A DNA stretch of 64,000 nucleotides, taken from contig OY540813.1 in the NCBI GenBank assembly GCA_961205875.1, positions 9,457,001 through 9,521,000 on the forward strand, given 5' to 3'. The notes below the pieces were generated by a model. It was not told where the DNA came from. It was given only the letters and a program-made list of their open reading frames with translations, and made no database searches. Source of the DNA: Sialis fuliginosa. Taxonomy: Eukaryota > Arthropoda > Insecta > Megaloptera > Sialidae. The first letter of the stretch is position 1; each line of letters begins with the position of its first letter. Positions 48,675-61,199 of the stretch are shown here, in pieces. Made by a program: the position numbers and the translations under genes.

Positions 48675-50805
48675 ATTTTTTTAAATATATTTATAATAAC
48701 AAACAACCTAAATCGTATTAAAATAATAGTTAACTCAATCAATCACAAAGTAAATTTATTGATACAATATCATAAAGACTTCAATAGAAACACAAAATAT
48801 TATTGTTAGCTAAATATAAAATTAATGATTCCTTATATTCTGTTAGTATAATATTGAGAAAACCATTAATACACCAATATTAATGTCAGTATATAAAATA
48901 CCAAAAACATATATACACATCGCAAATACGTATTATTTTTCATAAGTACACTAATACATAAGTGTCAAAAGTTTGAAAACAACTGGTACAAACTGAAACT
49001 ACCTAGTCTATTCAGAATGTTCATAATCAGAACGAAATATATTTATCAATCGTAGCTTCTATGTACGACATCGAATTGAATTTTTATTACCTTCGAACTA
49101 AGAGTATTATGTTCTCACCTTTTGTGTTGAGATCTTTCAATTTATCAAATGGAAGATATAGTATTAGTAATATATTTCCTTCAGATCTACAGGGACAAAA
49201 ATGTTTTATTTTATTGCATCTACAGCAATTTTTATAGCATGCAGTTATTGAAAATCAAAACTGTGTGAACCAATAACATGAATACGTTTTGTACTGCAGA
49301 AAATGTATTTTTATCGTGGAATATTTCGTATTTTATATAGTTTTTTTTTTTTAATATAATAAAATAGTCAATGCCATACAGGTATATTCAGAGAGTATAT
49401 TTCTTTCACGCTGGTCGTAACTTTAGTCTTATATTATAGAAAGAAGCTTCCTGAAAATATTCACTGTAATCTATAAACGGTACAGCAATGGTTAAAGTAG
49501 ATATGTATGCTGAAAATAATGTTGTTTCTATCAAGAACTTAAGAACAAAACTATTTTCTTTTACCTTTCCCAGTTTTGCACGACTATGAACCATAAGAGC
49601 TGATTCTGAGGTAGAGGGGGGACAATTGCCACTATGTAAATCTGTACTCTCTATATTCTACTAAATTATTTTTTATGTATATTTCCTAAACAAATGTGCC
49701 ATATTCAAATACATAGCTGTAACTTTAGTAAAAATGATCATAATGAAATTTTTCAAAAAGGTAATAAAGGCTTGAAATCTCTACATTATGTTGTTGTTTT
49801 TTTAATCTATATCCTAAAAAGTTACAGGACAATAAAGGGTGCGCTGAATGTATAAATAATTGTAGCTAAATTTAAAACATGTCATTTAAAAATTAAAACC
49901 ACCAGCTTCAAAATATTTTTTACGATTTTTTTCACAAAAGTTTGTTTTATAATATTACACATTTTTTAAAGAAAATAGCCTCCCCTCTTCCCTGACCATA
50001 CATTTATAACTGGTTATGAAAATCTCGCCCCCCTAGGTAAAATGAAATGTCGGGGCCTATGCTTTGAACTAAATAAAAATTCCTATAAAAATTTATATGT
50101 ACGAAACGTTTTTTTATGTTTTAATTGTGAATTTATGATTTTTAATTACATCCATACTTCGATTAAATTAAAATTAAACACAACCCTTTTCTACACAAAA
50201 ATGCATATTTTTGTAATTAGTAAAGCAGATAGTTAACAAAAAAACATTTCAAAAAAAATATCTCACAGTCTACTAAACATTTTCACAAAACCCCATTGCG
50301 GACAAAAAAATGTTCACATCTAATTACAATGATTATCGACAAATGTTAACTGTACTTTCAGTACATACATGTTTTCGAGAAGGGATAATGACGTCATTAT
50401 TTGTATTTGAACATATGCGAACGTTTATGATCCCTATATATGGATGCTGTTGCACAGAAACAGCTGTTACGCCGAAAACCTGGATAGATTTTTATGTGCG
50501 CATTATAAATACTTAAATTCATTTTTTTCGTTCGGGGATTTCGGTTTAAAAAATTTAATTTCACGACGCCTGGTCGTAAAAAGTCACATAATTTATTTTA
50601 ATTCCTTTTGTGTATATTTTGTATGTATGGCGGTCGATGGTTGTTGGGAATGTTATGTGAATTGTATATATATTTGAGTTATACATTGTATAGTACAGTT
50701 GCAAAATAATAGCCTAATTAATGTAAATAATGCAATTACCTAGTTAGAAAAAAATTATTACTTTCCAGAATAATCCGAAAAAGGAACAATTATATCTATA
50801 TTTTA
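48675..50805. other. AT-rich stretch
   Basis: No supported exon. G-rich words at 49613 and C-rich words near 50030 (GAGGGGGG and CCCCCCTAGG) are roughly inverted and 400 bp apart, but too poorly matched to call an element. ORFs at 50042-50677 are uninformative. Confidence 0.35.
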
Positions 50806-50844
50806 CAGCTTTCTAGCTACTGAATTTTTTGACCTAGAAAGCTG
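50806..50844. repeat. perfect 11-bp inverted repeat
   Basis: CAGCTTTCTAG (50806-50816) and CTAGAAAGCTG (50834-50844) pair perfectly around a 17-base loop. It lies at the start of a higher-complexity segment (to about 51000) and may mark a repeat end. Confidence 0.8.
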
Positions 50845-52079
50845 AGATTTGGTATAGTTATAATAAATCGATAATAGACATAAGATATAAAAATAATTTT
50901 TTTTCCACATTTGAAGAGGGCAGATGAGTTTCCAAAAAATGTGTATTAAATCCTGGCGAGTGGGGTATCCAATGGAAGCTAGCAATTCAAAGAATTTAAA
51001 TTTGTAAACGTTTTGTTATTATTAAAATATTCTTGACCATAAGATAAAAGTGAGAAAAATCTGCAAAAATAGGAATATCTACAGTTGCCAAGATCAAAAG
51101 AAGATTATCAGCACTTACTTATTTTAAAAAAATCAAAATTATATATTTATATAGTATTATAGTACAACAATTAGTGGTTTTTAACTTTTCTTTAATTAAA
51201 TTAAATTAAAATAATTGAACAAATTGAAAAACCTTAAAGTCCGGGACGATAGTACGCGAGGCTCAACTCACACTATAAAGTGTAATAATATTTTATGATA
51301 TTATGAATCCGTTCGAAAATAATATTGTAATCTTAGTAATTCGTGTACCTAGCAAAAAAAAATATTCATATTAATTTGTTTATTAATAATATGGTTTGAA
51401 CATCTACGTCCTTGAATAATAAACGTCACAGACATAAAAAATAATTTCATAAATAACCATATTCAGTATAACACTATCATTTTTATATGCACGTGTCGAT
51501 AAAAAATTAAAGATAGTGAAATGAAATGATAGTCAAATAAACTTTTTAAAATATATTTACACAACTATAGAAGGGTGAAAAACACTATACATTTTCCAGA
51601 GTCAACAAACTTAGTCACACGAATCATAATAATATCAGTACCTATTTTAATATCATAACTTATAAATACAATTCCGTATTTTTATGCTCGCATTTGGTGG
51701 GTATTCATCATAAAAAAAACCAGTGGCATTATATGCATAAATATAAGGTATAACTATTTATATAGGAAATAATACTTTTTTATATTGCTGCATTATATAG
51801 ATGGTATATATATAAGGTATATATAATTGGAAAAAAAATGTCATTGTATTTTGTTAATTAATTTTACTAATACAGAATTCAAATTATTTAAATGTAGAGT
51901 AAGTTAAAACAGTAAAATTTTATTTTGGGATTATTATATTAAAAATATTTTAAAATAATTACCTACATTTAATTCTTATTCACACTGATGAAAACAAGAA
52001 TACAATGACAACATTGCACTAGTAATATTTATTATAAATTTTTATATTGTTCTTACAGAGAATAAATAAGTAAATAACC
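50845..52079. other. AT-rich stretch
   Basis: No supported gene or bounded repeat. Confidence 0.4.
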
Positions 52080-52340
52080 GCCCTGGATCCGGCCTTGCAA
52101 ATGCATGCATCATCAATATACTCACAGCATTATAATATTCATACCCTCAAATACCCCTCGCCACAAACCGTCACTGCATCGCTTTAGGTATGTATCCATC
52201 ATAATGCAAGGCAAACACGGCATCGGTGATTATAATCCCGGCGATAGCAATAAATAAGTTGTTTTTATTGCTAACGGTCCTGTAAATAATACGATATGTG
52301 TCATTCCCGATACATCCCACCACAGCTGAGCCCTACACTG
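52080..52340. promoter_or_regulatory. candidate conserved non-coding block
   Basis: Markedly higher complexity than surroundings. It holds TTGCAAATGCATGCATCAT (octamer-like), CATCGGTGATTATAATCCCG, and a 9-bp inverted repeat AGCAATAAA / TTTATTGCT (52246-52254 and 52264-52272) that includes Hox-like TTTATTG cores. No coding frame or splice sites fit. The mix of GC-rich and homeodomain-type words suggests an enhancer; this needs comparative support. Confidence 0.35.
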
Positions 52341-52645
52341 TCATTCAAACGCATGTTGTTCTTATACACACACATAAAATCTAGTATGTATGTATAAAGC
52401 TTTCGCCTTACATTGACACGTTTACATGCATCAATTGTAGATACGACTTATTATGTAATACAAAAATAGATATGATATTTTTTATAGATATCATATTTCT
52501 GATATTTTGAAAATTTCTATTGTACCTATCCCAGTAAACTCGTCTCTCAGTAAGAGTAAAAATTAGTCAGTATCTACGCTGAATATTGTATCTAAGAACT
52601 ACATTCTAATCAAAATTTTTGATGTGAAATTTTATAAGTCTAGAT

Positions 52646-52670
52646 CAGTGGTCTTAAAACTATTTGTCTG
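52646..52670 (+). mobile_element. solitary hAT-like terminus CAGTGGTCTTAAAACT
   Basis: Resembles the common hAT end CAGTGGTTCTCAAACT. No inverted partner or target duplication was found, so only a fragment is claimed. A similar lone end, CAGTGGTCTCAAAAC, lies near 48190. Confidence 0.35.
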
Positions 52671-53009
52671 CACGCTGAATCCGGTCTATTGAAAGGTTAA
52701 CACATTTTTTCCAGGATTATTAAAACAATTAACTTATTAAAAAGTTGATAATTTTGTAATAAACTGTCACCAAATTATAATTTCATAGTTCAAAGTACTG
52801 AATTATTGCAGGAATGTTTAAAATACCATTTTTACAATTTTTAAAGGGTTGGATACGAGCTGCAATACCGGCCCGGAACAAAAGTAATGAACCGATCTAT
52901 ATACCTATATATAAAGTTTAGTCTTCAATGATTTTTATGCCCATAAGCGTGGACCCGAGGTGAGGAAATGGGGGCGTTTGCTCGCCTCGGCTTGATTCTA
53001 TGGAGGTTT

Positions 53010-53140
53010 TTTGTTTTCACGTCACTTTCTATATAAATAAACTTACTTTTCAGTAAATCTAAAATTTAAAAAAAATTCATGATTCCAATTTCTACTTTTC
53101 ATAGAAATATCAACATATAGATAAGAAAATAAAATAAAAA
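53010..53140 (+). repeat. diverged relic of the 28553-29308 palindrome arm
   Basis: CACGTCACTTTCTATA, AATAAACTTACTTTT, AAATTTAAAAAAAATT and ATAGAAATATCAAC follow the order of the right arm at 29171-29290 (TACGTCATTTTCTATA, AATAAACATACTTTT, ATAAAAATATCGAC). Only one arm segment survives. Confidence 0.6.
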
Positions 53141-53882
53141 TCATTACTTATGTACTGTATAAACAATATTGTTAATTTCATGTAATTTTTTATTTAAATC
53201 ACATTTATTTAAATAGATATTCAACACGCATGCTCTCAACCCTAGATCTAAAAGTTTAAAATAAATAAAATAATAAAGCGATCAATACAACAATAACTGC
53301 AGTTATTGCACGATTTTCTTTTGGATTTCTGAAAAATATTTTATTAAATTTTGCATATTGACAAAAAAATATTAGTCACATTAGAAAATTAGTGGCAGGC
53401 ATAAAAACCTGTATATGTATGCAATAGTGCACAGCTCTAGAATCTAGATTATTACATAACTATATATTTAACATGTATCTAATTTTTCTGATGATAATAC
53501 AACACATAATTAGCAATAAATTTCAAAATCGCCATTATTTTATTTAATTTATTGTTATTACTTTTTAAACAACAAAAATGATAATTTAGAACAATAATTT
53601 TCATTTTTTTGACAAAAATTATACCTGAGGCTGGTCTATAACAAATTTTGACGACAGGATTTTGAAAGAAGTAGAAACTATAAATATAAAATAGAAGAAC
53701 ATTTTCATAATAATTATTAAATATGCTATTACAAGCGGATGAATTTGCATAAGACATTAGACTGTTTTAAACTTCTATAAAAAAATTAAATAAAAACATC
53801 ATGTATTCATAATTACCGTATTAATTAATGTTAAATTAATAGTGGCGGGTAGAAAAATATGCATGTATTAAAAGAATTAAAA

Positions 53883-54284
53883 CAGTAGCTCTCAATTTTT
53901 TTGTAGCAGTGTCCTGCGTACATAGATATGCAACATGATTAAAAAAGTTACAAAGGCCATATCTCTATAGATTCATCGGGTGACAAAAATGTATTTTACA
54001 ACTAATTATAGTTTAAAAATGTTTAATGTTTTTCATATACCACTGCTATAAAAATTTATTGAATTGGCTAAGAACGCATAGAAACACTAAGGAGCTATCA
54101 GAAGAGGAAGAAATCCAACTGACAAAAAATCTATATACATATGTATATAAAAAAAATATTGAAAATTTTAATATGTCATCTTCAACGTCATTTAGTCATT
54201 TTTATATAATTAAACTTATTTTTAGTTTGCAAATTGTTTCACGGATGATGAAACTACTCGCATTACAGTAGTTAGAGACCGCTG
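53883..54284. mobile_element. hAT-type MITE, 402 bp
   Basis: The left end CAGTAGCTCTCAATTTTTTT and the minus-strand right end CAGCGGTCTCTAACTACTG have the CAGYGGTTCTCAA-like form of hAT termini. The flanking octamers AATTAAAA (53875-53882) and TAATAAAA (54285-54292) match at 6 of 8 positions, though both are simple. The interior frame LNWLRTHRNTKELSEEEE (54056 onward) shows no transposase motif. Confidence 0.55.
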
Positions 54285-54292
54285 TAATAAAA

Positions 54293-55603
54293 TGTACTAT
54301 GTTGAACATTACTAAATGAGCACAAGTCGGTTCTTTTGATGTCGGTGAGATAAAATTTGAATATTTCATGGTTTGTAAATTAACAAAAACGCTGAACAAT
54401 TTTTTTCATAATTTACATTATATACATGTACAGCGCTACCGTACAAACATTCTTTTTGATAAAAAAATTTTGAATGAATACATTATTTATAAAACGAAAT
54501 ATTAAAAGTTTGAGATTCTAGTGATATTTTTTTGCTTGCTTGTTTGTAATATTTACAGTAAAGTTGTTATTTAAAAATTGTAGATAAAATTAAAAATTGT
54601 TGCATTTGTATTTAATAGTTTTTATCTACTTTGTAAAGCTAGATAAAAAATTGGCTAGAATGTTCATAGCTAATTATTATATTCTATATGCATATTTAAT
54701 AGATTTTAGATTTAATGATATAAGTATACACAATAATACACATATTTTATAAATACAAAATAATAATGTTTTAAATAAGATAATTATTTTAAAAATGTTA
54801 CTTTTTTCTATTCATAAAATGTGTTCGTGCTGTAAATATATATGGTATTTAAATAATATTTATTTATAGAATTTGAGTATCTATAGTGAATTGTATAAGC
54901 TAGTCCAATGTTTCGACATAAGTTGCAGTGAAAATAACTGTAAAAGTCATTACAATTAGCTCGTAAAATAAGAATATGTTAACTGACAAATGAATAGAAT
55001 TAATCATTTTTATAATACTCTCTCTCTCAAAGCTAATGTGAAGTTGAGTTTTAATGTATTCTAAATCCTCTCTATCCTGTTCAGATGCTTAGTCGTTAAA
55101 AGGATAATAAATCAATAAAAAATCCTTAGTTTTAATGGAGTGTTAAAATATTTTATGGAAAGGTATAAAGTGCTGATTCATCACCAAAATACCCAACATA
55201 TGTATAGAATGTGTTAATATCCTTAACATTTCAACAAAAAAATCAACACCATATGCTCAAATTATATATTAAAATACCTGTATGTTCATTGCCCACTTCC
55301 ATATAAAAATTGGACAATTATCACCAGTGCCGTACCTGGATGGTGGAAAATATGGAGAATGGTGGTAGGTACATGACATCACAAATGTAAAATAAAGTAG
55401 GTGTTAGAATAAAGTAGAATGTGTGAGAATGCATATATGTACATATATACTCAAATCTACGTAAATTTTAAAATTTGTGACTTTGTAACTCTATTTTCCG
55501 ACTAAGCCGTGAATGATATTACATTTTAATTAATTTATTTTAACTGTATAAATAAATTTGTTTTAATGATAAATCTCAAATGAAAATCGAAGAATAGAGG
55601 AAC
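54293..55603. other. AT-rich stretch
   Basis: Contains a hAT-like lone word CAGTGCCGTACCTGGATGG near 55327; no other feature is supported. Confidence 0.35.
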
Positions 55604-56007
55604 CCCCGGGAAAAAATTACAGATCTGAAGTGATCAAATCAGATCTTGATAGATCTGCATTTTGAGACACATTATATTTTTTCACTGGTTTTTGATCTCT
55701 GGAGACCTGCAAAGATCTATAACGATCTACAAAGATCTACAATTATCTACAAAGATCTAGAACGATTTACAAAGATCTCTGAAGATCATTGTAACGTTGA
55801 AAATTCATGAACTTTCAACGTTGAAATTTCATGAATTTCAATCTCTATCCCGAACTTCAACGATCTTTATAAATCTTTGTAGATCACTGTGTAAATCGTT
55901 GTAGATCTTTGAAGGTCAAAAACCAGTGAAAAAAGATGATGTCTCAAAATGCAGATCTATCAAGATCTGATTTGATCACTTTAGATCTGAAATTTTTTCC
56001 CGAGACT
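55604..56007. mobile_element. TIR element packed with GATCT repeats
   Basis: The left end CCCCGGGAAAAAATTACAG and the minus-strand right end TCTCGGGAAAAAATTTCAG are followed on both sides by ATCTGAAGTGATCAAATCAG-type sequence and ATCTTGATAGATCTGC, then ATTTTGAGACA. The TIRs are at least 70 bp and about 90% alike. The interior is a string of AAAGATCTA(C/T)AA-type repeats in both orientations. A palindromic AACGTTGAAAATTCATGAA / TTCAACGTTGAAATTTCATG block sits at the centre. No coding capacity is present. Confidence 0.85.
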
Positions 56008-56958
56008 GCACAATTTTTACTGTATTAGATATATGAAAAAAAGTTAATAACGAAATGATACTAGACTTATTGATGATTTTAAACATAATAACTACACCAC
56101 TGACTTAAATTATATATTATATTACACAGTCTTGCTCACTTCCATATATTCTTTAGTCAATTACGAATCAATTTCCATCTACCTGATTCATCGTGTAACC
56201 AGAATTTTTCAATTTTTGGATAATTATTTCCAGGACAGGTGATTCTTTGCTACTGCGTATCGACAACACCTGTTAATTATGTTTGTCGAAAATACCGTAT
56301 TCCTTATATAATTACTTTCACGAATAATTTGACATGACTTTTATTAACAGTTTTTTTTTATTAATAAAATATCGTTAATTTGAAAACTGTCAATAAAGAA
56401 TACTGCAGGTTCTCTTTTTAAGTAGGTATCTATAAGGAAATAAATATTTTTATGTGTACTAATTGTATACTTTTATCTTCCCATAACTTTTTTTATAAGC
56501 ATACAAATTTTAAGAAAATCTTATACCTTTTTGATTTTTTTAAATATTGTAAAATACAAAATATATGCACTTATAATAATGTACATATATAAAAATATAT
56601 ATAAAGGTTAGTTATCATTATATGATAACGGAAATAATAAATAAATATTATTGAATAATAAGTATTATTTTATATAATTCTATTCAATTAAATGCATTTT
56701 TTAAATATTTTTTAAGTATAAATTGATAAATGTTAAAAATATATAAAAAATAAATTACTTTTCAGATATTTTACTTATTACAAAATAATAATTTAGATTA
56801 GAGTAAATATACCTATTATATGCATGAATCATTTCTAAATAATTTATGAAAATTATAATTATATTTTTTTAAATTATCAGCTTACTACATTTTATTCATA
56901 TCTAACAAATTATTATTATCTACGCGTGTGCAAATTTGCAGTAGATACATGTATTTAC
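56008..56958. other. AT-rich stretch
   Basis: Only short palindromes such as TTATCATTATATGATAA near 56610; no supported gene. Confidence 0.4.
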
Positions 56959-56966
56959 ATAGGTAC

Positions 56967-57384
56967 CAGCGCCGGCTTTAGGGGGGGGGGACCATTATAT
57001 TAAAGAAGTACAAGCACTGTTAGGCCAGTCCCCAGAGCTACAAAATGTATTAGGAAAGGCAAACATATGTACGATTTTTCACGTTTTGCGTTTTAACTGC
57101 AACCCTATCGCGAAATCCATCAAAACTTTATCGATTTTAATTTGTTAATAATAATGGAAGGGGAGCTCGACTGTCTTAGGGCATTTGATAGTCTTAAAGT
57201 TAATAGTGTAAGCTATATTTAAAAAAAATTGAGTTTGTAGGATTGCGCCAAGCTGTGATATTAAATATTGAATTTATTTGTTAATTTATCAATTTTAATA
57301 GTACTTTTTGGTTATTTCTTTTAGGGAGAGAGGGCGGAAAGATAAATCTCGATCAGGGCGCCAGACTTGCTAAGTCCGGTTCTG
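56967..57384. mobile_element. hAT-type MITE, CAG-ACCGG family, copy 2
   Basis: The left end CAGCGCCGGCTTTAGGGGG and the minus-strand right end CAGAACCGGACTTAGCAAG show the family TIR. The flanking octamers ATAGGTAC (56959-56966) and ATACGTAT (57385-57392) agree at 6 of 8 positions. A run of 10 G (56981-56990) follows the left TIR. Shares both ends with the copy at 24036-24398. It is 418 bp, with no transposase. Confidence 0.75.
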
Positions 57385-57392
57385 ATACGTAT

Positions 57393-58254
57393 ACATGTAG
57401 GTACCTAATACATTTAACTAAAAATAAATTTCATATTAAATAAATTTGTCAATGATTTTATAATCAATGTTCGAAAACAGAAAAACAATACAAAAAGATT
57501 CAGTAGATTTGAAAATTATTATAAGAAAATAAAAACATTGATCATAACGTAATCTATAACATAGGTTTCTATAACGTTGCAAGAGAAATGTAAAGTTATA
57601 ATAACTTAGGTATGTACGTATATCCATTTTTTTACGAATCCCCAAAATCTTTATACGACCCCCCATGGAATCTCGATCCATAATTTGAGAACCACATAGC
57701 TTATTTCATTAAATTAACTACTCTCAAATGAATATTAAAAATTGCTACTCATAGATATTCATTATTATTACTTGAACTTTTCATATTTTTAGTTATGATA
57801 AATATCTAATTCTTACCTATGTAAACAGTATTTGAGCCACTGATTAAATGTAACGTAATTAGTACGTAACATTTAATATACATAAATAAATTTAAATAAT
57901 ATGGTATATTTATTTGTATTTATACCACAATTGCATTGTTATAGATTTTCCGGTCATCAAATACAAAACAAATGTTTGTAACTGTAATTAAATCTAAACA
58001 ATTGCGATCATCTGTAAAACAAAACATTCTATGTATGTAGACAAAGTGAAACATAGGTATGCTGTACATAGGCTTTCAACATAGAAGAGCATTGTTAAAT
58101 TTTACAACTTTACATTCTGTAATCTACCGTTAGAGCTGCTTTACATGGGCAAATTATTGTTGATTTGATAACGCGTCGGTACCGTTTCAATTTGGTACAT
58201 AAATTACATAGGTCAACATCATTTTTGCTGCCGAGACCTGAACAGACCTAACCT
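57393..58254. other. AT-rich spacer with lone hAT-like ends
   Basis: On the minus strand, TGTGGTTCTCAAATTATGG starts near 57695 and CAGTGGCTCAAATACTG near 57842. Both resemble hAT ends but point the same way and have no partners here. Confidence 0.35.
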
Positions 58255-58471
58255 TGGGTTGCATAAAGCAAAATTAATCATGACTATTTTAAAACAATAG
58301 TTATATTAATTCTTAACGTTAATTATGGTTATAGTGAATCTACAGTAAAAAATAACTACAATTAATGAAACGTACATAAACTAACCGTGATTAGATTTAA
58401 GATTAACATTAAATCATGGATTTAAAACAGACGATTAACTAATTGTGATTATTTTTGCTTTTTGCAACCCA
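58255..58471. mobile_element. MITE with TGGGTTGCA(T/A)AAAGCAAAA ends
   Basis: TGGGTTGCATAAAGCAAAAT at the left and TGGGTTGCAAAAAGCAAAAA on the minus strand at the right give TIRs of about 24 bp with two or three differences. The interior has repeated (T)TAACCGTGATTA / TTAATTATGGTTA words in both orientations, typical of small insect MITEs. No target duplication is obvious. Length 217 bp. Confidence 0.65.
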
Positions 58472-59574
58472 CCATAAATGTGCTAAAAATGGCGATTCTG
58501 GTAATATTTATGAATATATTACCAAGTAGTTAATTTTTTGTTGTTTACTGTAGCAAATAGTACTATTGTTCCTTTTTAAAATAAACTTATTTTTCACTAT
58601 ATGATTTTTTTCGCTGAGATATATGTTAAAAATAATGTGACATGTAATTACTTTTATTTGTAAAAATAAAATCTTCCTACTAGTACATCTCGTGAAAAAA
58701 AACGTATAATGAAAAATAAAAGTTAAATTTAAAGGAGAAAGATAGCACATAAACCTTCAAGATTGTCTATTTAGGCCTCAATAGAAAAAAAAATTCCCCA
58801 GTGTTGTATTACTCGTACATAAATTTAAAAATATTTTTACATTAATAATCGTTTTTTAAAGAATTTTACTAGAAAATAATTTTTTTAAATCAAATTTTAC
58901 AAAAAACTTATTATGATGTTTATTTTGTTTTTCATAATTTAGCACAAAAGCAATACCACATACCATCTTTTTAATTTATTTATAGTAAGCCTAAATACCT
59001 AAAAACTATTTTAATTGTCCGTATAAATGTACCCTAATTTGATTACAATTCAATTACTCATTTGTTAAATTCCAATCGATCATAAAACAATAAAATAGCA
59101 TACATTTTTGAAACATCCCTCCAGTAATAGAAACCGTCCGTATAAAGTGTCTCTAAAATTTACTACATCACATTCAGTAATCTACCGTTACTTGTAAAAT
59201 ACAACTTTGTTGGATTATGCTAAGTCTGTGCTGCATTATTGAAGGGGTAGCGGACAGTAGTTCTTTACGATTATTACTCCGACTGCAGATAATTGTACCC
59301 TTAACGCATTAAGGGTTTGTTGTAACCCTTTAGAGAACCCGCAACTATACAATGGAGTTGCTATGAATAGGGTTTTGTTTGATGTTTTAAGACACCTTCA
59401 TATTTTTATGAAAAAGTAATAATAATCGTGATTTTATTATATTTACATAGCTTGGGTCCTCCCATAAAAAACGTGTTTGCATTTATTGTCTATGGAATTG
59501 TCTAAGATTATTGTCCAAAGGGTAGGATTAGTTACATAAAATGTTACATAATATCAACTTTGATGTTGTTTGAT
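58472..59574. other. AT-rich stretch
   Basis: At 59297-59316 ACCCTTAACGCATTAAGGGT is a perfect 8-bp-arm palindrome inside a higher-complexity patch (59220-59350). The word GTAATCTACCGTTA is shared by 58119 and 59177. No gene recognised. Confidence 0.4.
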
Positions 59575-59700
59575 ATGATCTCCTAATTTGAATATGAAAA
59601 ATGAATAAATGTGTAAATGGTTGTAAAAAGATCCCCCAGTATTCGATACGGGTTTTATTATTAAATTAAATTTGATTGAAAACCGTTACTGAATCTTCTA
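59575..59700 (+). repeat. direct repeat pair, copy A
   Basis: AATATGAAAAATGA, TGTGTAAATGGTTGTAA, GGGTTTTATTAT and GATTGAAAACCGTTACTG occur here and again in order at 59930-60055, about 355 bp downstream, at roughly 75% identity. Likely an old tandem duplication or two copies of one repeat. Confidence 0.55.
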
Positions 59701-59929
59701 TAAATTTAATCTCGGTATTAAATAATAATAATAATAATTATTAATAGATATTCATAAACTAAATATCAATATACAAAAGTTTGAATTACTTATCATACTT
59801 TTAACAATTACTGTATTAAAAAAACTTATTCAAAAGTAAAATTTATTTATATTAGTACTTGAAATATATTTGCTATTTTCAAGACAGGTGCTATTAAAAT
59901 ACAAAATCCATCTATCACAACATATCCTG

Positions 59930-60055
59930 TTTTAAATATGAAAAATGAGTATGTGTCAACGATTGTAATAAAAAAATACCCCTAAATCTCAACGCAGGTT
60001 TTATTATAGGATTATATTGATTGAAAACCGTTACTGTATATTTTAGAAAACCATC
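59930..60055 (+). repeat. direct repeat pair, copy B
   Basis: Diverged direct copy of 59575-59700, described there. Confidence 0.55.
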
Positions 60056-60494
60056 AAGTCTCAGCACATTGTACATATGTACATAATATATATTATTATA
60101 TATATAAATACTTATGCACAATTCCATATGTATAATTTATACATATATACATTTTACATATATACATACATGTATACGCGGGTGTAGAATTTAAATACGA
60201 GGCGTAAGGAAATCAATATTATTTTAGATATATACAAATATTGATTCTGCTCTTTGTATACTCAATACATTTTTTCTTGTAATATTAATTAATTAAAATT
60301 GTAAATTTTCAAACTAATAATGAAAGACACGAAAGTAATAGATAAATAGATAAGATTTGCATCAACAAAAAATTATAACTAGGTACCATTTTTTAATAAA
60401 ATTTTATAAAAATTACCTTTAACCATATTCGCAACGATCTTTTACTCTTTTTATAAAATATTAAAAATAATGGTAGGGGTATAATATAATATAT

Positions 60495-60590
60495 ACATAC
60501 GAGAGTCGCAGCCGAAGGCTGAGACTCGAGTAAGTTTGAGTATCTAAATATGGCGTGATTTGGGGTTGGCACGCAAAGCCCCTAGTGTAT
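60495..60590 (+). mobile_element. possible Helitron-type end with strong hairpin
   Basis: GAGTCGCAGCC and GGCTGAGACTC (60506-60529) form an 11-bp stem with one mismatch. Further on, GGGGTTGGCACGCAAAGCCC leads directly into CTAGT, a CTAG|T end with a weaker hairpin. At 60880 the phrase CTACTGAACCGATTTTGAT recurs, as in the Helitron at 44332. The parts are suggestive but not assembled into one bounded element. Confidence 0.35.
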
Positions 60591-61052
60591 ATATAGTAGT
60601 AGACTTTACATGTATTTGTAAATTAGTTGCCTATGCAAAACTTCATTGAGAAAATTTTTAATAAAGGAATATTTGCTTTCAGGTAATGTTTGTTTTTCCT
60701 GCACAAGTTTTAATGAATTACTGGAAAATACATTCGTTCAAATAAAACAAATGTTGGATCATATAATAAAACGCTGTATTCATAATATTTTTAAATATGT
60801 TTTGAATTCATCTGTACGTTTTATCTATCCAATATAATATTTTTTTAGGATTATTTGTTTGTTCTTACTTGAAATGAAAACTACTGAACCGATTTTGATA
60901 GGAATTTTACTATTCGAAAACCTTAGATCTAGAATTATTTTAGGTTATATGGATAATACCAAAATAAACGCAGTAGTGGTAGATTGCTTGGAAAACACTT
61001 ATACATAAGCATAGATAGTATTTCTTTTAGGGATTACCAATTTAAGGACTTA
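60591..61052. other. AT-rich spacer
   Basis: Holds the Helitron-like phrase near 60880; otherwise nothing supported. Confidence 0.35.
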
Positions 61053-61191
61053 TGCCGTGTTTAGACCAAAGGAAACAAAACAGCAACACGGTGTTTGAAA
61101 ACACATCGTATTTAAAAATGCATAGGGTTTATTGCACTTTTGTCAAAAAGACACAATGTTGCTGTTTTGTTTTTTTGGTCTAAACACAGTT
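61053..61191. mobile_element. intact MITE with CCGTGTTTAGACCAAA ends
   Basis: The left end GTGTTTAGACCAAAGGAAAC, followed by AAAACAGCAACA, is mirrored at the right by TGTTGCTGTTTTG and TTTGGTCTAAACAC. The TIRs are about 30 bp. Read on the minus strand, this element matches both sides of the foldback insertion at 38271-41325 and contains the uninterrupted counterpart CAATAAACC of its target site. The length is near 140 bp, so it is non-autonomous. The superfamily is unclear because AT-rich flanks hide the duplication. Confidence 0.85.
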
Positions 61192-61199
61192 ACATCTAA

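Noticed and set aside
49600-50045. Possible element between GAGGGGGG and CCCCCCTAGG words
   Set aside because: The inverted match is limited to the G/C runs; no continuous TIR or duplication.
53391-53860. Element between two AGTGGC(A/G)GG words
   Set aside because: The words are in direct, not inverted, orientation, and the similarity does not extend.
57620-57850. hAT elements from lone minus-strand ends near 57695 and 57842
   Set aside because: Both ends face the same way and have no partner within a reasonable distance.
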